From an uncultured Bacteroides sp. (GTDB lineage: Bacteria > Bacteroidota > Bacteroidia > Bacteroidales > Bacteroidaceae), in NCBI GenBank assembly GCA_949285075.1, contig CASDXF010000005.1, forward strand, positions 29,422 to 93,421: DNA of 64,000 bases, given 5' to 3'. The number at the start of each line of letters is the position of its first letter. The first letter of the stretch is position 1. The notes beneath the pieces are model-generated. The model was given only the letters and a program-made list of their open reading frames with translations, was not told the origin of the DNA and ran no database searches. This document shows positions 35,674 to 44,435 of the stretch, one piece after another. The position numbers and the translations under genes were made by a program.

Positions 35674-37161
35674 TTATAATTTCACGTTGATTACAGATAT
35701 GCATACCCAAGACCATTCCTCTTCCCTTTTGTTATAGTTATATGCAGCTAAGATCGTCACCATTTCCCCTCCTTTCAGATTATACTTTTCAACTTTCTTC
35801 GGATGAATATAGCAGCTGATATTCTGTGCTTTAACAAAAGCGAAAGAATTATTGGTTGATTTCAAAACACTACCACTTATTCGTTTTATATAGGTACAGT
35901 TAATTATGTCATCATTAAATAGTTCAGCTTTAATAATATTAATGCTCCCTTTTGGAACTGGAATCCAGTAAATATTAAGCAAAGTTCCTTCTTTGATATC
36001 CAAATTTCTAAACTTTACCATTGCTCTTTTTTTCTCTCCATAAATAATGGCTACACGCTTGGTTACAGTATTAATGGCTGTTACAATGGCGATACTTTTA
36101 TTGGTACCATTGAGTAGAATTGTATCCGTGATGCGTTTATAGTCAATACTGTCACTTTTATCTACAGCAGCATTCAGCATCCATGACTCCCTTGTCCAAT
36201 TCTGTACTTCATAAGGTAAACGCCATCCTTCCTTCATATAACATTGTTTCATTTGTTCTATGTGACATTTTGCGCGTGCGTAATCTTTACGTGAAAGATA
36301 TATAGAAGCTATCTTTATTCTTACTTTACCTAAAAATTTCTCTTGCGCTCTGCTGTGAACAGCACGTAATAGGCAAGCTAAACAGGTTTCTATATCTTCT
36401 TTATAAATCTCGCTAAGCAGTTGCCATATCCAAAATTCGGATTGCTTTTTCCTTACAAGCGGCATTACCGCATTCAAGGCATCCCCCTTTTCTGTATCTA
36501 TAGCAAGCATCAGTTTCCCACAAAAATATCCTGGATACATCATTTCTGGATGATCCTCCATCAGTTTTTCTATTTTAGGCAGGAACTCACGAATTTTTTC
36601 TTTATCATTTAATTTCAATAATGCTTTAGAATAAGCTATATAGGCTTGTTCGGCTAATGGCATTATTTTCTGTTTGTTATCTAATTCAAGTTGTTTGTAG
36701 TCTTCCGGCAACAGGTTATCTAAATTCCACCATTCAAAGAAGTCTACTAAATGTTCCCATGTTTCAAAGCGCCAACAAGATTTCAACAAATACGAATATC
36801 CTTTTGATGGGTTAAATGTATATTTGTTGAATAAGGAAAATAGTTTATCAATTTCCTGTATGTTATCTATAGGGATATTTTTAATGTATTCTGCAAGCTT
36901 CCATAATACATTTTCAAAGATTAATGAATCTGCTGATACGGTTAATAAATTCAGATTCATTAGTTCTTCAATATGAACATAAAAAGTAACGTTGTCCTTA
37001 TTCTCAATATCACTTTTTAACGAATAATATAAAGCCCAACCCATCTTGCGCTGTGCCCAGATATCCTGCGGAAATGCGTTAAGATCAGCTTTGGCCATCT
37101 CATATGCATCAACAACATTCCCAACTTTACACATGGTAGTTATGTCCTTTACTGTTGCCAT
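35674..37161 (-). CDS. TPR protein with C-terminal OB/S1-like domains
   Basis: 495 residues. The first 330 residues are helical repeats (CKVGNVVDAYEMAKADL, IWAQRKMGWALYYSL and SIYLSRKDYARAKCHIEQMK). The last 150 form two beta-barrel-like segments: IAIVTAINTVTKRVAIIYGE and GSVLKSTNNSFAFVKAQNIS with the ending WSWVCISVINV. The second is like a cold-shock or S1 nucleic-acid binding fold. It is 2 bp after the helicase gene. A TPR-plus-OB protein next to a helicase is a layout I recall from Bacteroidota conflict systems (the 'TOTE' group), but I cannot confirm membership. Confidence 0.7.
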   Translation of the reverse strand: MATVKDITTMCKVGNVVDAYEMAKADLNAFPQDIWAQRKMGWALYYSLKSDIENKDNVTFYVHIEELMNLNLLTVSADSLIFENVLWKLAEYIKNIPIDNIQEIDKLFSLFNKYTFNPSKGYSYLLKSCWRFETWEHLVDFFEWWNLDNLLPEDYKQLELDNKQKIMPLAEQAYIAYSKALLKLNDKEKIREFLPKIEKLMEDHPEMMYPGYFCGKLMLAIDTEKGDALNAVMPLVRKKQSEFWIWQLLSEIYKEDIETCLACLLRAVHSRAQEKFLGKVRIKIASIYLSRKDYARAKCHIEQMKQCYMKEGWRLPYEVQNWTRESWMLNAAVDKSDSIDYKRITDTILLNGTNKSIAIVTAINTVTKRVAIIYGEKKRAMVKFRNLDIKEGTLLNIYWIPVPKGSINIIKAELFNDDIINCTYIKRISGSVLKSTNNSFAFVKAQNISCYIHPKKVEKYNLKGGEMVTILAAYNYNKREEEWSWVCISVINVKL

Positions 37162-37163
37162 CT

Positions 37164-39203
37164 CTATTCAAAATGATTTTGTATTTCCTCTATTAATACA
37201 GCTAGTTCTTTATCGTCTTTACCAAGTAATGACATAGGTTTGGCATAGGTTACGAATCCAGATTCATTGATATAAATCTTAATATATGAAAAGCTGTCTG
37301 ACGTACGAAAATAGAATACCACACTGTAATCTTCTTTGTGTTCAACGACATTGGTTATTTGGATAGTAAGCCCATCGCATACAGAACGGATAAGATTATA
37401 CAATTTTTCATGTATCTCATCAGATGGAACATAATTAAAAAACAATGGCATGGCACGCTCATCATCCAACATCATGCTTACTATTACACTATGAGAAGAT
37501 AATTTTTGTGGCACAGCTTTTAAAAATATACCACCTTTCTTGTATCTTATATCATAACGTTCAATCCCTTCAGGCGTTTTTATGTAATATATTTCTTGAT
37601 AAGGTTTGCTATCTACTTTGTCTATTTTATATGGTGTTCCCTCTATATTTGTGTTAATACACATATATTTTGCATGTAAGTAATTGGGGACAGCAGTATT
37701 GTGAAAAGGAGAATTCTCTATATTTCCAATAATCCTACACTCCTCATTAATTTTTGCACACTGCTGTATCGGTTCTATACGGAACTTCACGAATGGAGTT
37801 ATATGAGGAAGATTGGCAATATACAAAGTTTTTTGTGCTCTCGTTGTTGCCGTGTATGCCCAGCGTAAACAATCATCACTTAATCCTGTGCGTCCGCTAT
37901 AATCAACAATAACTTTTTCCCATTCTCCACCTTGACATTTATGTCCCGTTACAGCATACCCATATTTAGCTTTTAGACAATTAAAATAAGGGTCTTTTGC
38001 CAGAGCTTCGGCAAATTCTTTCGTTTTTTGTTTTAAATGAGGATTCCTTGTGCAGAAATTAATAAATAAAGCTCTTTGTTCATCTATTCCTGAAGATGAG
38101 TTTCCGTTATTTAACAAATCCAAAAGTAATATGCAATCTTGAGGTTCATTTTGAGAATTTGGAACTTGTATATGGATAAACTCCATTGTTATTACTTTTC
38201 TTGTCTTAGTACCCTTTTCTTGTACATAAACAGGTGCCGATTGCTTAATTTTCTCTCCGACATACAATACTGGAATAAACTCTCCATTCATTCTGTCCAA
38301 GAGATAATTGTTTTGAACGACAAGAAGAACATCACCGATTCGTAGTTCTAGATTTTCTTCACCATACAGTTCTTTGCGAATATCCCTATTATATTCCGAT
38401 GCTGAACGATTTGAATAACATATAATAGCACAATTATTTTGCCCAACATCTTTTTGCATTTCCATGTATTTTTCCAAGATTCTACCTGAAGCCAAAGATT
38501 CCACATCGCCACTTTTCTCATCAAAAATTAAGCGATTACGTTTTTCTTGTTTGAGCAAGTCTCTTATTTGCATTGCATTTTTCAATATGATACTATCGCC
38601 TGTTTGCCTGAGGACTTCTGTTAATTCCGCCTGCATTACTTTTAAACCTTTTTCCAAGAAAAAGTCCGCATTCAGTGCATTTGATTGATTTTCTCCAACC
38701 GGAGGCAACTGTGCAGGATCACCAATAAATATGATTTTACCTCCGTATGATGGACGAATAAATGTTAATAAGTCATCCATCAGGTTGTCTGTACCAAATT
38801 TAAATAGTTCTTGTTCATTTTTGAGGGAACATAACATGGAAGCTTCATCCACAATAGCAACATTACAGCCATTCGTTATTGTTTTTATTGGAAAACATAA
38901 TTTAAATTCGGATTCTGCAATGTCTTGATTTTCTTTTGATTCTAATATTGCACGTTCATAGATGGCATGGTGTATGGTACTTGCCGGATATCCGCTTTTT
39001 GTCTTTAAGACACGAGCAGCTCTTCCTGTTGGGGCCATCAAAACAATATTCTTTTTAAGTTGTGATATATAGTCGGCTATATACTTGATCATTGTGGTTT
39101 TACCCGTTCCTGCATATCCATGAAGAATAAACACCGAAGCATCATTTTTCATGAATTCTTTTATTTTGTTCAAGACCTGTTGCTGTTGAGTAGTTAACAT
39201 CAT
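37164..39203 (-). CDS. SF1 helicase (RecD/Pif1-like) with extra C-terminal domain
   Basis: 679 residues. Walker A is GYAGTGKTT (29-37), Walker B VDEASML (about 117), motif III GDPAQLPPV (about 158) and motif VI YTATTRAQKTLYIA (about 440). UvrD_C_2-like DAVTGHKCQGGEWEKV is reflected by GYAVTGHKCQGGEWEKV. From about 480 to 679 is a separate domain of unknown type (DIRYKKGGIFLKAVP and SYIKIYINESGFVTY). First gene of the operon, 44 bp after leader element 2. It should unwind DNA or RNA 5' to 3'. Confidence 0.9.
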   Translation of the reverse strand: MMLTTQQQQVLNKIKEFMKNDASVFILHGYAGTGKTTMIKYIADYISQLKKNIVLMAPTGRAARVLKTKSGYPASTIHHAIYERAILESKENQDIAESEFKLCFPIKTITNGCNVAIVDEASMLCSLKNEQELFKFGTDNLMDDLLTFIRPSYGGKIIFIGDPAQLPPVGENQSNALNADFFLEKGLKVMQAELTEVLRQTGDSIILKNAMQIRDLLKQEKRNRLIFDEKSGDVESLASGRILEKYMEMQKDVGQNNCAIICYSNRSASEYNRDIRKELYGEENLELRIGDVLLVVQNNYLLDRMNGEFIPVLYVGEKIKQSAPVYVQEKGTKTRKVITMEFIHIQVPNSQNEPQDCILLLDLLNNGNSSSGIDEQRALFINFCTRNPHLKQKTKEFAEALAKDPYFNCLKAKYGYAVTGHKCQGGEWEKVIVDYSGRTGLSDDCLRWAYTATTRAQKTLYIANLPHITPFVKFRIEPIQQCAKINEECRIIGNIENSPFHNTAVPNYLHAKYMCINTNIEGTPYKIDKVDSKPYQEIYYIKTPEGIERYDIRYKKGGIFLKAVPQKLSSHSVIVSMMLDDERAMPLFFNYVPSDEIHEKLYNLIRSVCDGLTIQITNVVEHKEDYSVVFYFRTSDSFSYIKIYINESGFVTYAKPMSLLGKDDKELAVLIEEIQNHFE

Positions 39204-39246
39204 TTAGGTATAGATTATTTCCACTAGCCCCTCATGGAATTATTCA

Positions 39247-39618
39247 ACAAAAAAAAGGCATGGAGCCGATGCTGCCGCTCGTTCCACATCCTAAAGACTC
39301 TCGCATTGCCCTGTTCGTCGAAACGAGCAACGCCGAAAGCCCCACGCTGATGTTTATATGTAACAACCTCATCATTCTTATCAATCATACATAATGACTG
39401 TAAGATGCAATGAAAGTTGTGTATAGAAACACCCCGAGAGCGTTCACGTTACCTTGTTTTTGACTAACCGTTTGAACTTGCGAGATTCTTAAGATGTCAA
39501 AACCAAAGCGTTCAGTAAACGCCGTTATGTATATGCGCCCCAACCGCCGCTCCACACGATGAGTGTGGCTTCGGCGATGAGTGCATCGCAAAGATAACGT
39601 TTTTATTTTAATTTCAAG
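39247..39618 (-). promoter_or_regulatory. Island leader element 2, before the helicase operon
   Basis: Same layout as element 1: a -33 TTG, TATCTTTG (39589-39596), the CCACAC/GTGTGG hairpin, a long frame and a terminator-like stem with a run of eight U (about 39249-39289). The middle part (about 39355-39420) has diverged from the other copies. The helicase ATG lies 44 bp beyond. The terminator stem is weaker here because of G-U pairs. Confidence 0.75.
39385..39591 (-). CDS. Possible leader protein of 68 residues, copy 2
   Basis: The body matches the leader frames in the other two elements (RVERRLGRIYITAFTERFGFD), but the N-terminus is shifted by one base and the frame would start with TTG. 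The C-terminus (GVFLYTTFIASYSHYV) differs. This makes translation less sure than in copies 1 and 3. Confidence 0.25.
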   Translation of the reverse strand: MRCTHRRSHTHRVERRLGRIYITAFTERFGFDILRISQVQTVSQKQGNVNALGVFLYTTFIASYSHYV

Positions 39619-39711
39619 AGGACAAGCACGATTGTTTCGTCAACAATCTCGACAACACATCAGACAACACATCAACTATATTTCCAATTAATATGGCTAC
39701 TTATCCAATTG

Positions 39712-40683
39712 CTATTTAATCTGTTTAACTAGTTCATCCAACGCTGCTTTCTTTATACTTAATTGATGCTTAACTATCAAGTCATAGTCACATTCATCAT
39801 CACTCATTTTACTTGTTACTACAAATAACTCTAAAAACATTAAGAAGAGGAAAACTATCAAATAAAAAGCTAAGGCTTCTTTTCTTGTTAAAATAATCTC
39901 AAGCATTGCACGCAACTCTTCAAGAAATCCTGCATTTTCAGACAATTCTCTACGAAGTTCATTTTCGACATTGATTTTTCTTATTGTATACTCTTCTTGC
40001 TGAATTCTCAATCGACTCAAAATAGAATCATTAGTTTCTACCTGCTTCATTCTCGGGTTCGCCACGGGATTTGTTGATACGGTAGTTTCAGGTATTCGTT
40101 TATAAGTACCATTTTCCTGAAGTTCATTCCGATAAATCGTAGTCGAAGAGACTGTTTTTATTGTCGGATTCTTAATTATTTCTTCATAAAGCCCTACATT
40201 GGTTCTATCTAAAGAATCTATATTTGCCTGAAGTTCATTCAGTTTCCCATCTATTATATTTAGACGCAGCGGTAACTGTTCTTGTACCTGCCTATCCGTT
40301 ATTTCTACCATTTTACGTTTAATATCGTCACCAAATATTATCTGATCCAATATAGAGGAGCCGAGTAATGCCATAAGAATAGCTATAAAAAGACGAAAAA
40401 TAGCACTCAAACTCCATTTATTAAATTTGACCGTTAATATAATCTGTCTTTCTATTTGAATAACAATGGTTACAAATATAAACGATGACAATATACACCC
40501 CCAAAGTGGAGCATGAACATAACGCTGTGCAAAGCAAAAACCCGTGAAGCCCCACAATATAATCAATATCAATAAAGCCGCCGTGTACTTTTTCAACTGC
40601 TTATAACTCGCTTCACTACATTGAGAAAGTATCCTGCTATTCCAACCCGTCAGGAAACAGCCAAATTTAATCCACCACTTCAT
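39712..40683 (-). CDS. DUF4407 membrane protein
   Basis: 323 residues. Membrane helices lie near 35-53, 57-77, 92-112 and 270-290. The middle (about 125-260) is a long helical, coiled-coil segment with NGTYKRIPETTVSTNPVANP inside, facing outside or inside depending on topology. The N-terminus MKWWIKFGCFLTGWNSRILSQC fits the DUF4407 family. Its role is not known. It overlaps the preceding gene by 17 bp, so translation is coupled. Confidence 0.8.
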   Translation of the reverse strand: MKWWIKFGCFLTGWNSRILSQCSEASYKQLKKYTAALLILIILWGFTGFCFAQRYVHAPLWGCILSSFIFVTIVIQIERQIILTVKFNKWSLSAIFRLFIAILMALLGSSILDQIIFGDDIKRKMVEITDRQVQEQLPLRLNIIDGKLNELQANIDSLDRTNVGLYEEIIKNPTIKTVSSTTIYRNELQENGTYKRIPETTVSTNPVANPRMKQVETNDSILSRLRIQQEEYTIRKINVENELRRELSENAGFLEELRAMLEIILTRKEALAFYLIVFLFLMFLELFVVTSKMSDDECDYDLIVKHQLSIKKAALDELVKQIK

Positions 40684-41251
40684 TATTAGTTATATTTTTA
40701 ATTTCCTGAAGAGATAACGCCGCAAGCCCTTTCATAAATCCTCTTTCATAAGAAAGAAGCATACCAACCATATAAGGTTTCTCATTATTAAAATCATCCT
40801 CCATCCTATTCAACTCATCCATATGATGTTGTAATCTCTCCTTTTCCGCATTCAATTGATTTACAAGGTCAACTAATCCTGCCTGCGAACGTGAAGCTAT
40901 ATGAAACTCAACATTACGCAAATCATCTTCGTATTTAAGACGTACTTGATTAAACTTAATTCTTAAATCGCTCTTTATTATAGCCTTGTTCATCTCTTTA
41001 TAGGACGTATCAGGATTTGAAAGCGCATCATCATATCCCTTTGTTTCATAGTCCTCCCTTAGATATCCATAAATTAAATCGATAGGCATGCCTGTACCAT
41101 AACGAATAATAACAGAATCATTATTCTTATTAGGAGGAGTCTCATCTATAAAGTCCTCTTTTCGTATCTCAGGAATCTTTTCTTGTTCCGGCTGTTCAGA
41201 AACGCTATTATTAGCAGAATTACTCTTTTTGAAAAAATTAAAAAGTCCCAT
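40667..41251 (-). CDS. Uncharacterised coiled-coil protein
   Basis: 194 residues with a flexible, charged N-terminus (about 1-45) and a coiled coil (about 105-160, LVDLVNQLNAEKERLQHHMDELN). No family recognised. No membrane helix or signal peptide. It overlaps the DUF4407 gene by 17 bp and follows the HNH gene by 20 bp, so the three form one operon. Confidence 0.75.
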   Translation of the reverse strand: MGLFNFFKKSNSANNSVSEQPEQEKIPEIRKEDFIDETPPNKNNDSVIIRYGTGMPIDLIYGYLREDYETKGYDDALSNPDTSYKEMNKAIIKSDLRIKFNQVRLKYEDDLRNVEFHIASRSQAGLVDLVNQLNAEKERLQHHMDELNRMEDDFNNEKPYMVGMLLSYERGFMKGLAALSLQEIKNITNNEVVD

Positions 41252-41271
41252 AAGTCATTATATATTACATA

Positions 41272-41544
41272 TTAAATTTCAAATATCGGTACTGTGTATA
41301 ACTTATGCCCTCTATTATGGCAGTCTTCACACAAGGTTACTAAATATTTATCTTGATAATCCCAAGGAGCAAATTTATTTCCCGTACTTTTATGAATATG
41401 ATACTGTTTATGATGAACGACTAAATGTTTATCAGCATGGCAAATAGCGCATTTAAACTCATCACGCTGTATAATTTTAGCTCGCTTCTCTAACCATCTC
41501 TTATCAAAGAGAAGCTCTTTGTAAGAACCGTGAATATCACTCAT
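41272..41544 (-). CDS. HNH endonuclease
   Basis: 90 residues from the ATG at 41544 (MSDIHGSYKELL). A longer frame begins inside leader element 3 and is rejected. The HNH core is CAICHADKHLVVHHKQYHIH and VTLCEDCHNRGH: two CxxC pairs hold zinc, and the HH and N/H residues form the metal-dependent active site. It cuts DNA in most families. It is the first gene of a three-gene operon and may be its effector. The start is 71 bp from the leader terminator. Confidence 0.85.
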   Translation of the reverse strand: MSDIHGSYKELLFDKRWLEKRAKIIQRDEFKCAICHADKHLVVHHKQYHIHKSTGNKFAPWDYQDKYLVTLCEDCHNRGHKLYTVPIFEI

Positions 41545-41606
41545 ACCATTTTTATTTTCGCTCCGTCGGCTCCGAAACAGACTTGTTTCACAAAGAAAGT
41601 AATACC

Positions 41607-41974
41607 CATATACACAAAAAACGTGGAGCCAGACCTGTCGCCCGTTCCACATTCTAAAGGCTCTCGCATCGCCCTGTTCGTCGAAACGAGCAACGTCGAA
41701 AGCCCCACGCCGATGTTATGTATAGCCCACCCTTTCCCGGCCCGCCGTTAGGTCACGGCAGAGGCCAGTCAGAGCTGTATAGATAAACATCCCACAGGGC
41801 GTTCACGTTGCCTTGTTTTTGACGAACAGTCTGAATTTGCGAGATTCTTAGAATGTCAAAACCAAAGCGTCCAGTAAACGCCGTTATGTATATGCGCCCC
41901 AACCGCCGCTCCACACGAGGAGTGTGGCTCCGGCGTGAGTGCATCGCAAAGATAAGGTTTTTATTTCAAATTCA
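41607..41974 (-). promoter_or_regulatory. Island leader element 3, before the HNH operon
   Basis: The third copy. TATCTTTG at about 41948-41955, the CCACAC/GTGTGG hairpin, a 63-codon frame, and terminator stem AATGTGGA/TCCACGTT (41620-41627 with 41646-41653) with six U. The -33 region differs from copies 1 and 2, because the shared sequence ends in it. It is also the right border of the AT-rich island. Confidence 0.75.
41753..41944 (-). CDS. Possible leader protein of 63 residues, copy 3
   Basis: The only copy with an ATG start in frame. The body is RVERRLGRIYITAFTGRFGFD and ends QGNVNALWDVYLYSSDWPLP. Many differences from copy 1 are at third codon positions. No known domain, no signal peptide. 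It may be translated or may be only a structured RNA. Confidence 0.35.
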   Translation of the reverse strand: MHSRRSHTPRVERRLGRIYITAFTGRFGFDILRISQIQTVRQKQGNVNALWDVYLYSSDWPLP

Positions 41975-42002
41975 GCCGCCTAAGCGTGATTTAAATCGGC
42001 CA

Positions 42003-42090
42003 GCGAGCCGTAGCCCTGTCTCTCGTGAGCCGAAGGGCCATTTCTCGCGAGCCGCCGCCCTATTTCTCACGAGCCGTAGGACTGTTTCTA
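42003..42090. repeat. 22-bp-period intergenic repeat array, site 5
   Basis: Four units in a row: GAGCCGTAGCCCTGTCTCTCGT, GAGCCGAAGGGCCATTTCTCGC, GAGCCGCCGCCCTATTTCTCAC and GAGCCGTAGGACTGTTTCT. It is just outside the right border of the island. The 200 bp between here and 42290 hold no gene I can see. Confidence 0.85.
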
Positions 42091-42290
42091 CGGGGCATAA
42101 TATACAAATGATTATCAACGTGTTATTTGTGCGCCTTTTCCCGTCCTCCCCTACCCTTTCCCCGCCTTCCGAAAAGGCGATGGAGGACGGGCGGAAAACG
42201 CCGTCCAGATTGAAAAAATCCAAAACAGCCCCGAGAAGCGCGGGATTTTTCCTAATTTCGCGCCGATTAACGACAACAAGCTATAGCACA

Positions 42291-42878
42291 ATGAATCAGA
42301 TACGTTCCGTATGCGTGTACAGCGCCTCAAGCACGAAGGTTGACCCGCTCTATTTCGAAGCGGCCGAGCGGCTCGGCCAGTTGCTCGCCGAACGGCACAT
42401 CCGCTTGGTCAACGGGGCGGGAAGCATCGGGCTGATGCGCGCGGTGGCCGACGCCGTGCTCCGGAACGGGGGCGAGGCGACGGGGGTGATTCCCCGCTTC
42501 ATGGTGGAGCAGAACTGGCACCACAGGGGCATGACGGAGCTGATAGAGGTGGCCTCGATGCACGAGCGCAAGCAGAAGATGGCCGACCTGAGCGACGCGG
42601 TCATCGCCCTGCCCGGAGGGTGCGGCACACTGGAGGAGCTGCTCGAAATCATCACGTGGAAGCAACTGGGCCTCTACCTCAACCCGATTATCATCCTCAA
42701 CGTCAACGGGTTCTTCGACTCGCTGCTGAATATGCTGGGCCGGGCCATCGAGGAGAACTTCATGCGCCGTCAGCACGGGGAGATATGGAGGGTGGCCCGC
42801 ACGCCGGAGGAGGCGGTGGAGCTGCTCTATACCACGCCCACGTGGGACGTGTCCATCCGTAAATTTGCGGCGATATGA
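42291..42878 (+). CDS. LOG-family protein (possible cytokinin riboside 5'-monophosphate phosphoribohydrolase)
   Basis: 195 residues from the ATG at 42291 (MNQIRSVCVYSASS). An upstream in-frame ATG would run through repeat site 5 and leader 3 and is rejected. The LOG signature is ALPGGCGTLEELLE, with the Arg-Lys pair in HERKQKMADLSDAV. The family cleaves nucleotide 5'-monophosphates at the N-glycosidic bond. A weak promoter match (TAATTTCG at 42253-42260) lies 30 bp before. It overlaps the next gene by 4 bp (ATGA). Confidence 0.88.
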   Translation: MNQIRSVCVYSASSTKVDPLYFEAAERLGQLLAERHIRLVNGAGSIGLMRAVADAVLRNGGEATGVIPRFMVEQNWHHRGMTELIEVASMHERKQKMADLSDAVIALPGGCGTLEELLEIITWKQLGLYLNPIIILNVNGFFDSLLNMLGRAIEENFMRRQHGEIWRVARTPEEAVELLYTTPTWDVSIRKFAAI

Positions 42879-43666
42879 CGGGCGCGAAGGACACGACGGC
42901 TCTCTTCCCGTCCGGACAGAAGGCCCCGGCGGACAGCCTGAGCCTAGCGGAACGCTACACCGCGGAAGAATCCGCCCCGGGCTTCGAGGGGACTCCTCTG
43001 CCCTACTCTCCCCGGACGGACGACGCCATCTCGCTGACGCTGCTGGCGTGCTTCTTCCTCTCTTCCGTCGCCCTGTACAGGGGAAAGAGGTTCCTGACGC
43101 AGCAGATGAAGGACTTCATGCTCCACCGCGAGCGGAACAGCATCTTCGACAGCTCTACCGCTTCCGACGTGCGCTACCTCATCGTGCTCGTGGCTCAGAC
43201 GTGCGTGCTCTCCGGAATCACGTTCTTCAACTATTTTCACGACGTCCGCCCGGAGCTGATGGAACAAGCCTCCCCCCTCACCCTGCTGTGCGTCTACGTC
43301 GGGGCCTGCTTCGCCTACTTCCTTTTCAAGTGGGTCAGCTACATGGCCATCGGTTGGATTTTTCTTGACAGCACGAAGACGAAAATCTGGCTAGAGTCTT
43401 ATTTCACACTCATTTATTACGTAGGTTTCGCACTGTTTCCGCTCGTTCTTTTCCTCGTTTATTTCGATTTATCATTGGCCGGACTGCTCGTTATCGGGGC
43501 CTTGATTCTAATTTTTACTAAAATATTAATGTTTTATAAATGGGTAAAGCTTTTTTTCCATCAGTTTGCTACGCTCTTCCTTTTAATTTTGTACTTTTGC
43601 GCTCTCGAAATAGTCCCGTGTCTACTGCTATACCGGGGATTAGCGAGAATTAACGATTTTGTCTAA
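42875..43666 (+). CDS. DUF4271 membrane protein
   Basis: 263 residues. The first 50 residues are soluble, then membrane helices lie near 48-66, 98-116, 132-158, 180-205 and 210-255. DUF4271 proteins in Bacteroidales commonly precede hemD, as here. The role is unknown. It overlaps LOG by 4 bp and is followed by hemD after 15 bp. Confidence 0.85.
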   Translation: MTGAKDTTALFPSGQKAPADSLSLAERYTAEESAPGFEGTPLPYSPRTDDAISLTLLACFFLSSVALYRGKRFLTQQMKDFMLHRERNSIFDSSTASDVRYLIVLVAQTCVLSGITFFNYFHDVRPELMEQASPLTLLCVYVGACFAYFLFKWVSYMAIGWIFLDSTKTKIWLESYFTLIYYVGFALFPLVLFLVYFDLSLAGLLVIGALILIFTKILMFYKWVKLFFHQFATLFLLILYFCALEIVPCLLLYRGLARINDFV

Positions 43667-43681
43667 TAAAATTTTAGGACA

Positions 43682-44428
43682 TTGAAAATTAAGAAAGTAT
43701 TAGTGTCGCAGCCCAAGCCTGCGTCAGAAAAGTCTCCTTATTATGATATAGCCGAGAAGTATGGCGTGAAAATCGACTTCCGGCCTTTCATTAAAGTGGA
43801 AAGTCTTTCAGCGAGGGAATTTCGGCAACAGAAGATTTCGATTCTCGACCATACGGCCGTGATATTCACCTCGCGCCACGCGATAGACCATTTCTTCCAT
43901 CTGTGCACTGAGCTTCGCGTCACCGTCCCGGAAACGATGAAATACTTCTGCGTAACCGAAGCGGTGGCTCTCTACATACAGAAATACGTGCAGTATCGCA
44001 AGCGGAAGATATTCTTCGGGACTACCGGCAAGATAGAAGACCTGATTCCGGCTATCACGAAGCACAAGACCGAGAAGTATCTGGTTCCCATGTCGGACGT
44101 GCACAACGACGACGTGAAAAACCTGCTCGACAAGCACCGCATCACGCATACGGAGGCGGTGATGTACCGCACGGTGAGCAACGACTTCACCCCGGAAGAG
44201 AAGTTCGACTACGACATGCTGGTGTTCTTCAGCCCCGCCGGAGTGTCTTCGCTGAAAAAGAACTTCCCCGACTTCGACCAGAAGGACATCAAAATTGGTA
44301 CCTTCGGCTCGACCACGGCGCAGGCCGTACGCGACGCCGGGCTTCGGCTAGACCTTGAGGCTCCTACCGTGCAGGCTCCTTCCATGACGGCGGCTCTTGA
44401 TATGTTCATCAAGGAAAACAATAAGTAA
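43682..44428 (+). CDS. hemD: Uroporphyrinogen-III synthase
   Basis: 248 residues. The start is a TTG at 43682: the N-terminus MKIKKVLVSQPKPASEKSPY matches the family, and no ATG is present nearby. The two-domain fold shows in VIFTSRHAIDHF and GTFGSTTAQAVRDAGL. It closes hydroxymethylbilane to uroporphyrinogen III in haem and corrin synthesis. In Bacteroidales the gene is often next to DUF4271, rnpA and yidD. A TTG start suggests modest translation or coupling with the upstream gene. Confidence 0.85.
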   Translation: MKIKKVLVSQPKPASEKSPYYDIAEKYGVKIDFRPFIKVESLSAREFRQQKISILDHTAVIFTSRHAIDHFFHLCTELRVTVPETMKYFCVTEAVALYIQKYVQYRKRKIFFGTTGKIEDLIPAITKHKTEKYLVPMSDVHNDDVKNLLDKHRITHTEAVMYRTVSNDFTPEEKFDYDMLVFFSPAGVSSLKKNFPDFDQKDIKIGTFGSTTAQAVRDAGLRLDLEAPTVQAPSMTAALDMFIKENNK

Positions 44429-44435
44429 GCGAAAA

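Noticed and set aside
42003-42090. CRISPR array
   Set aside because: The units are contiguous 22-bp variants with no spacers of consistent size and no cas genes nearby.
41853-42290. A long N-terminal extension for the LOG gene
   Set aside because: It would translate leader 3 and repeat site 5 on the opposite strand. The family start MNQIRSVCVYSASS is at 42291.
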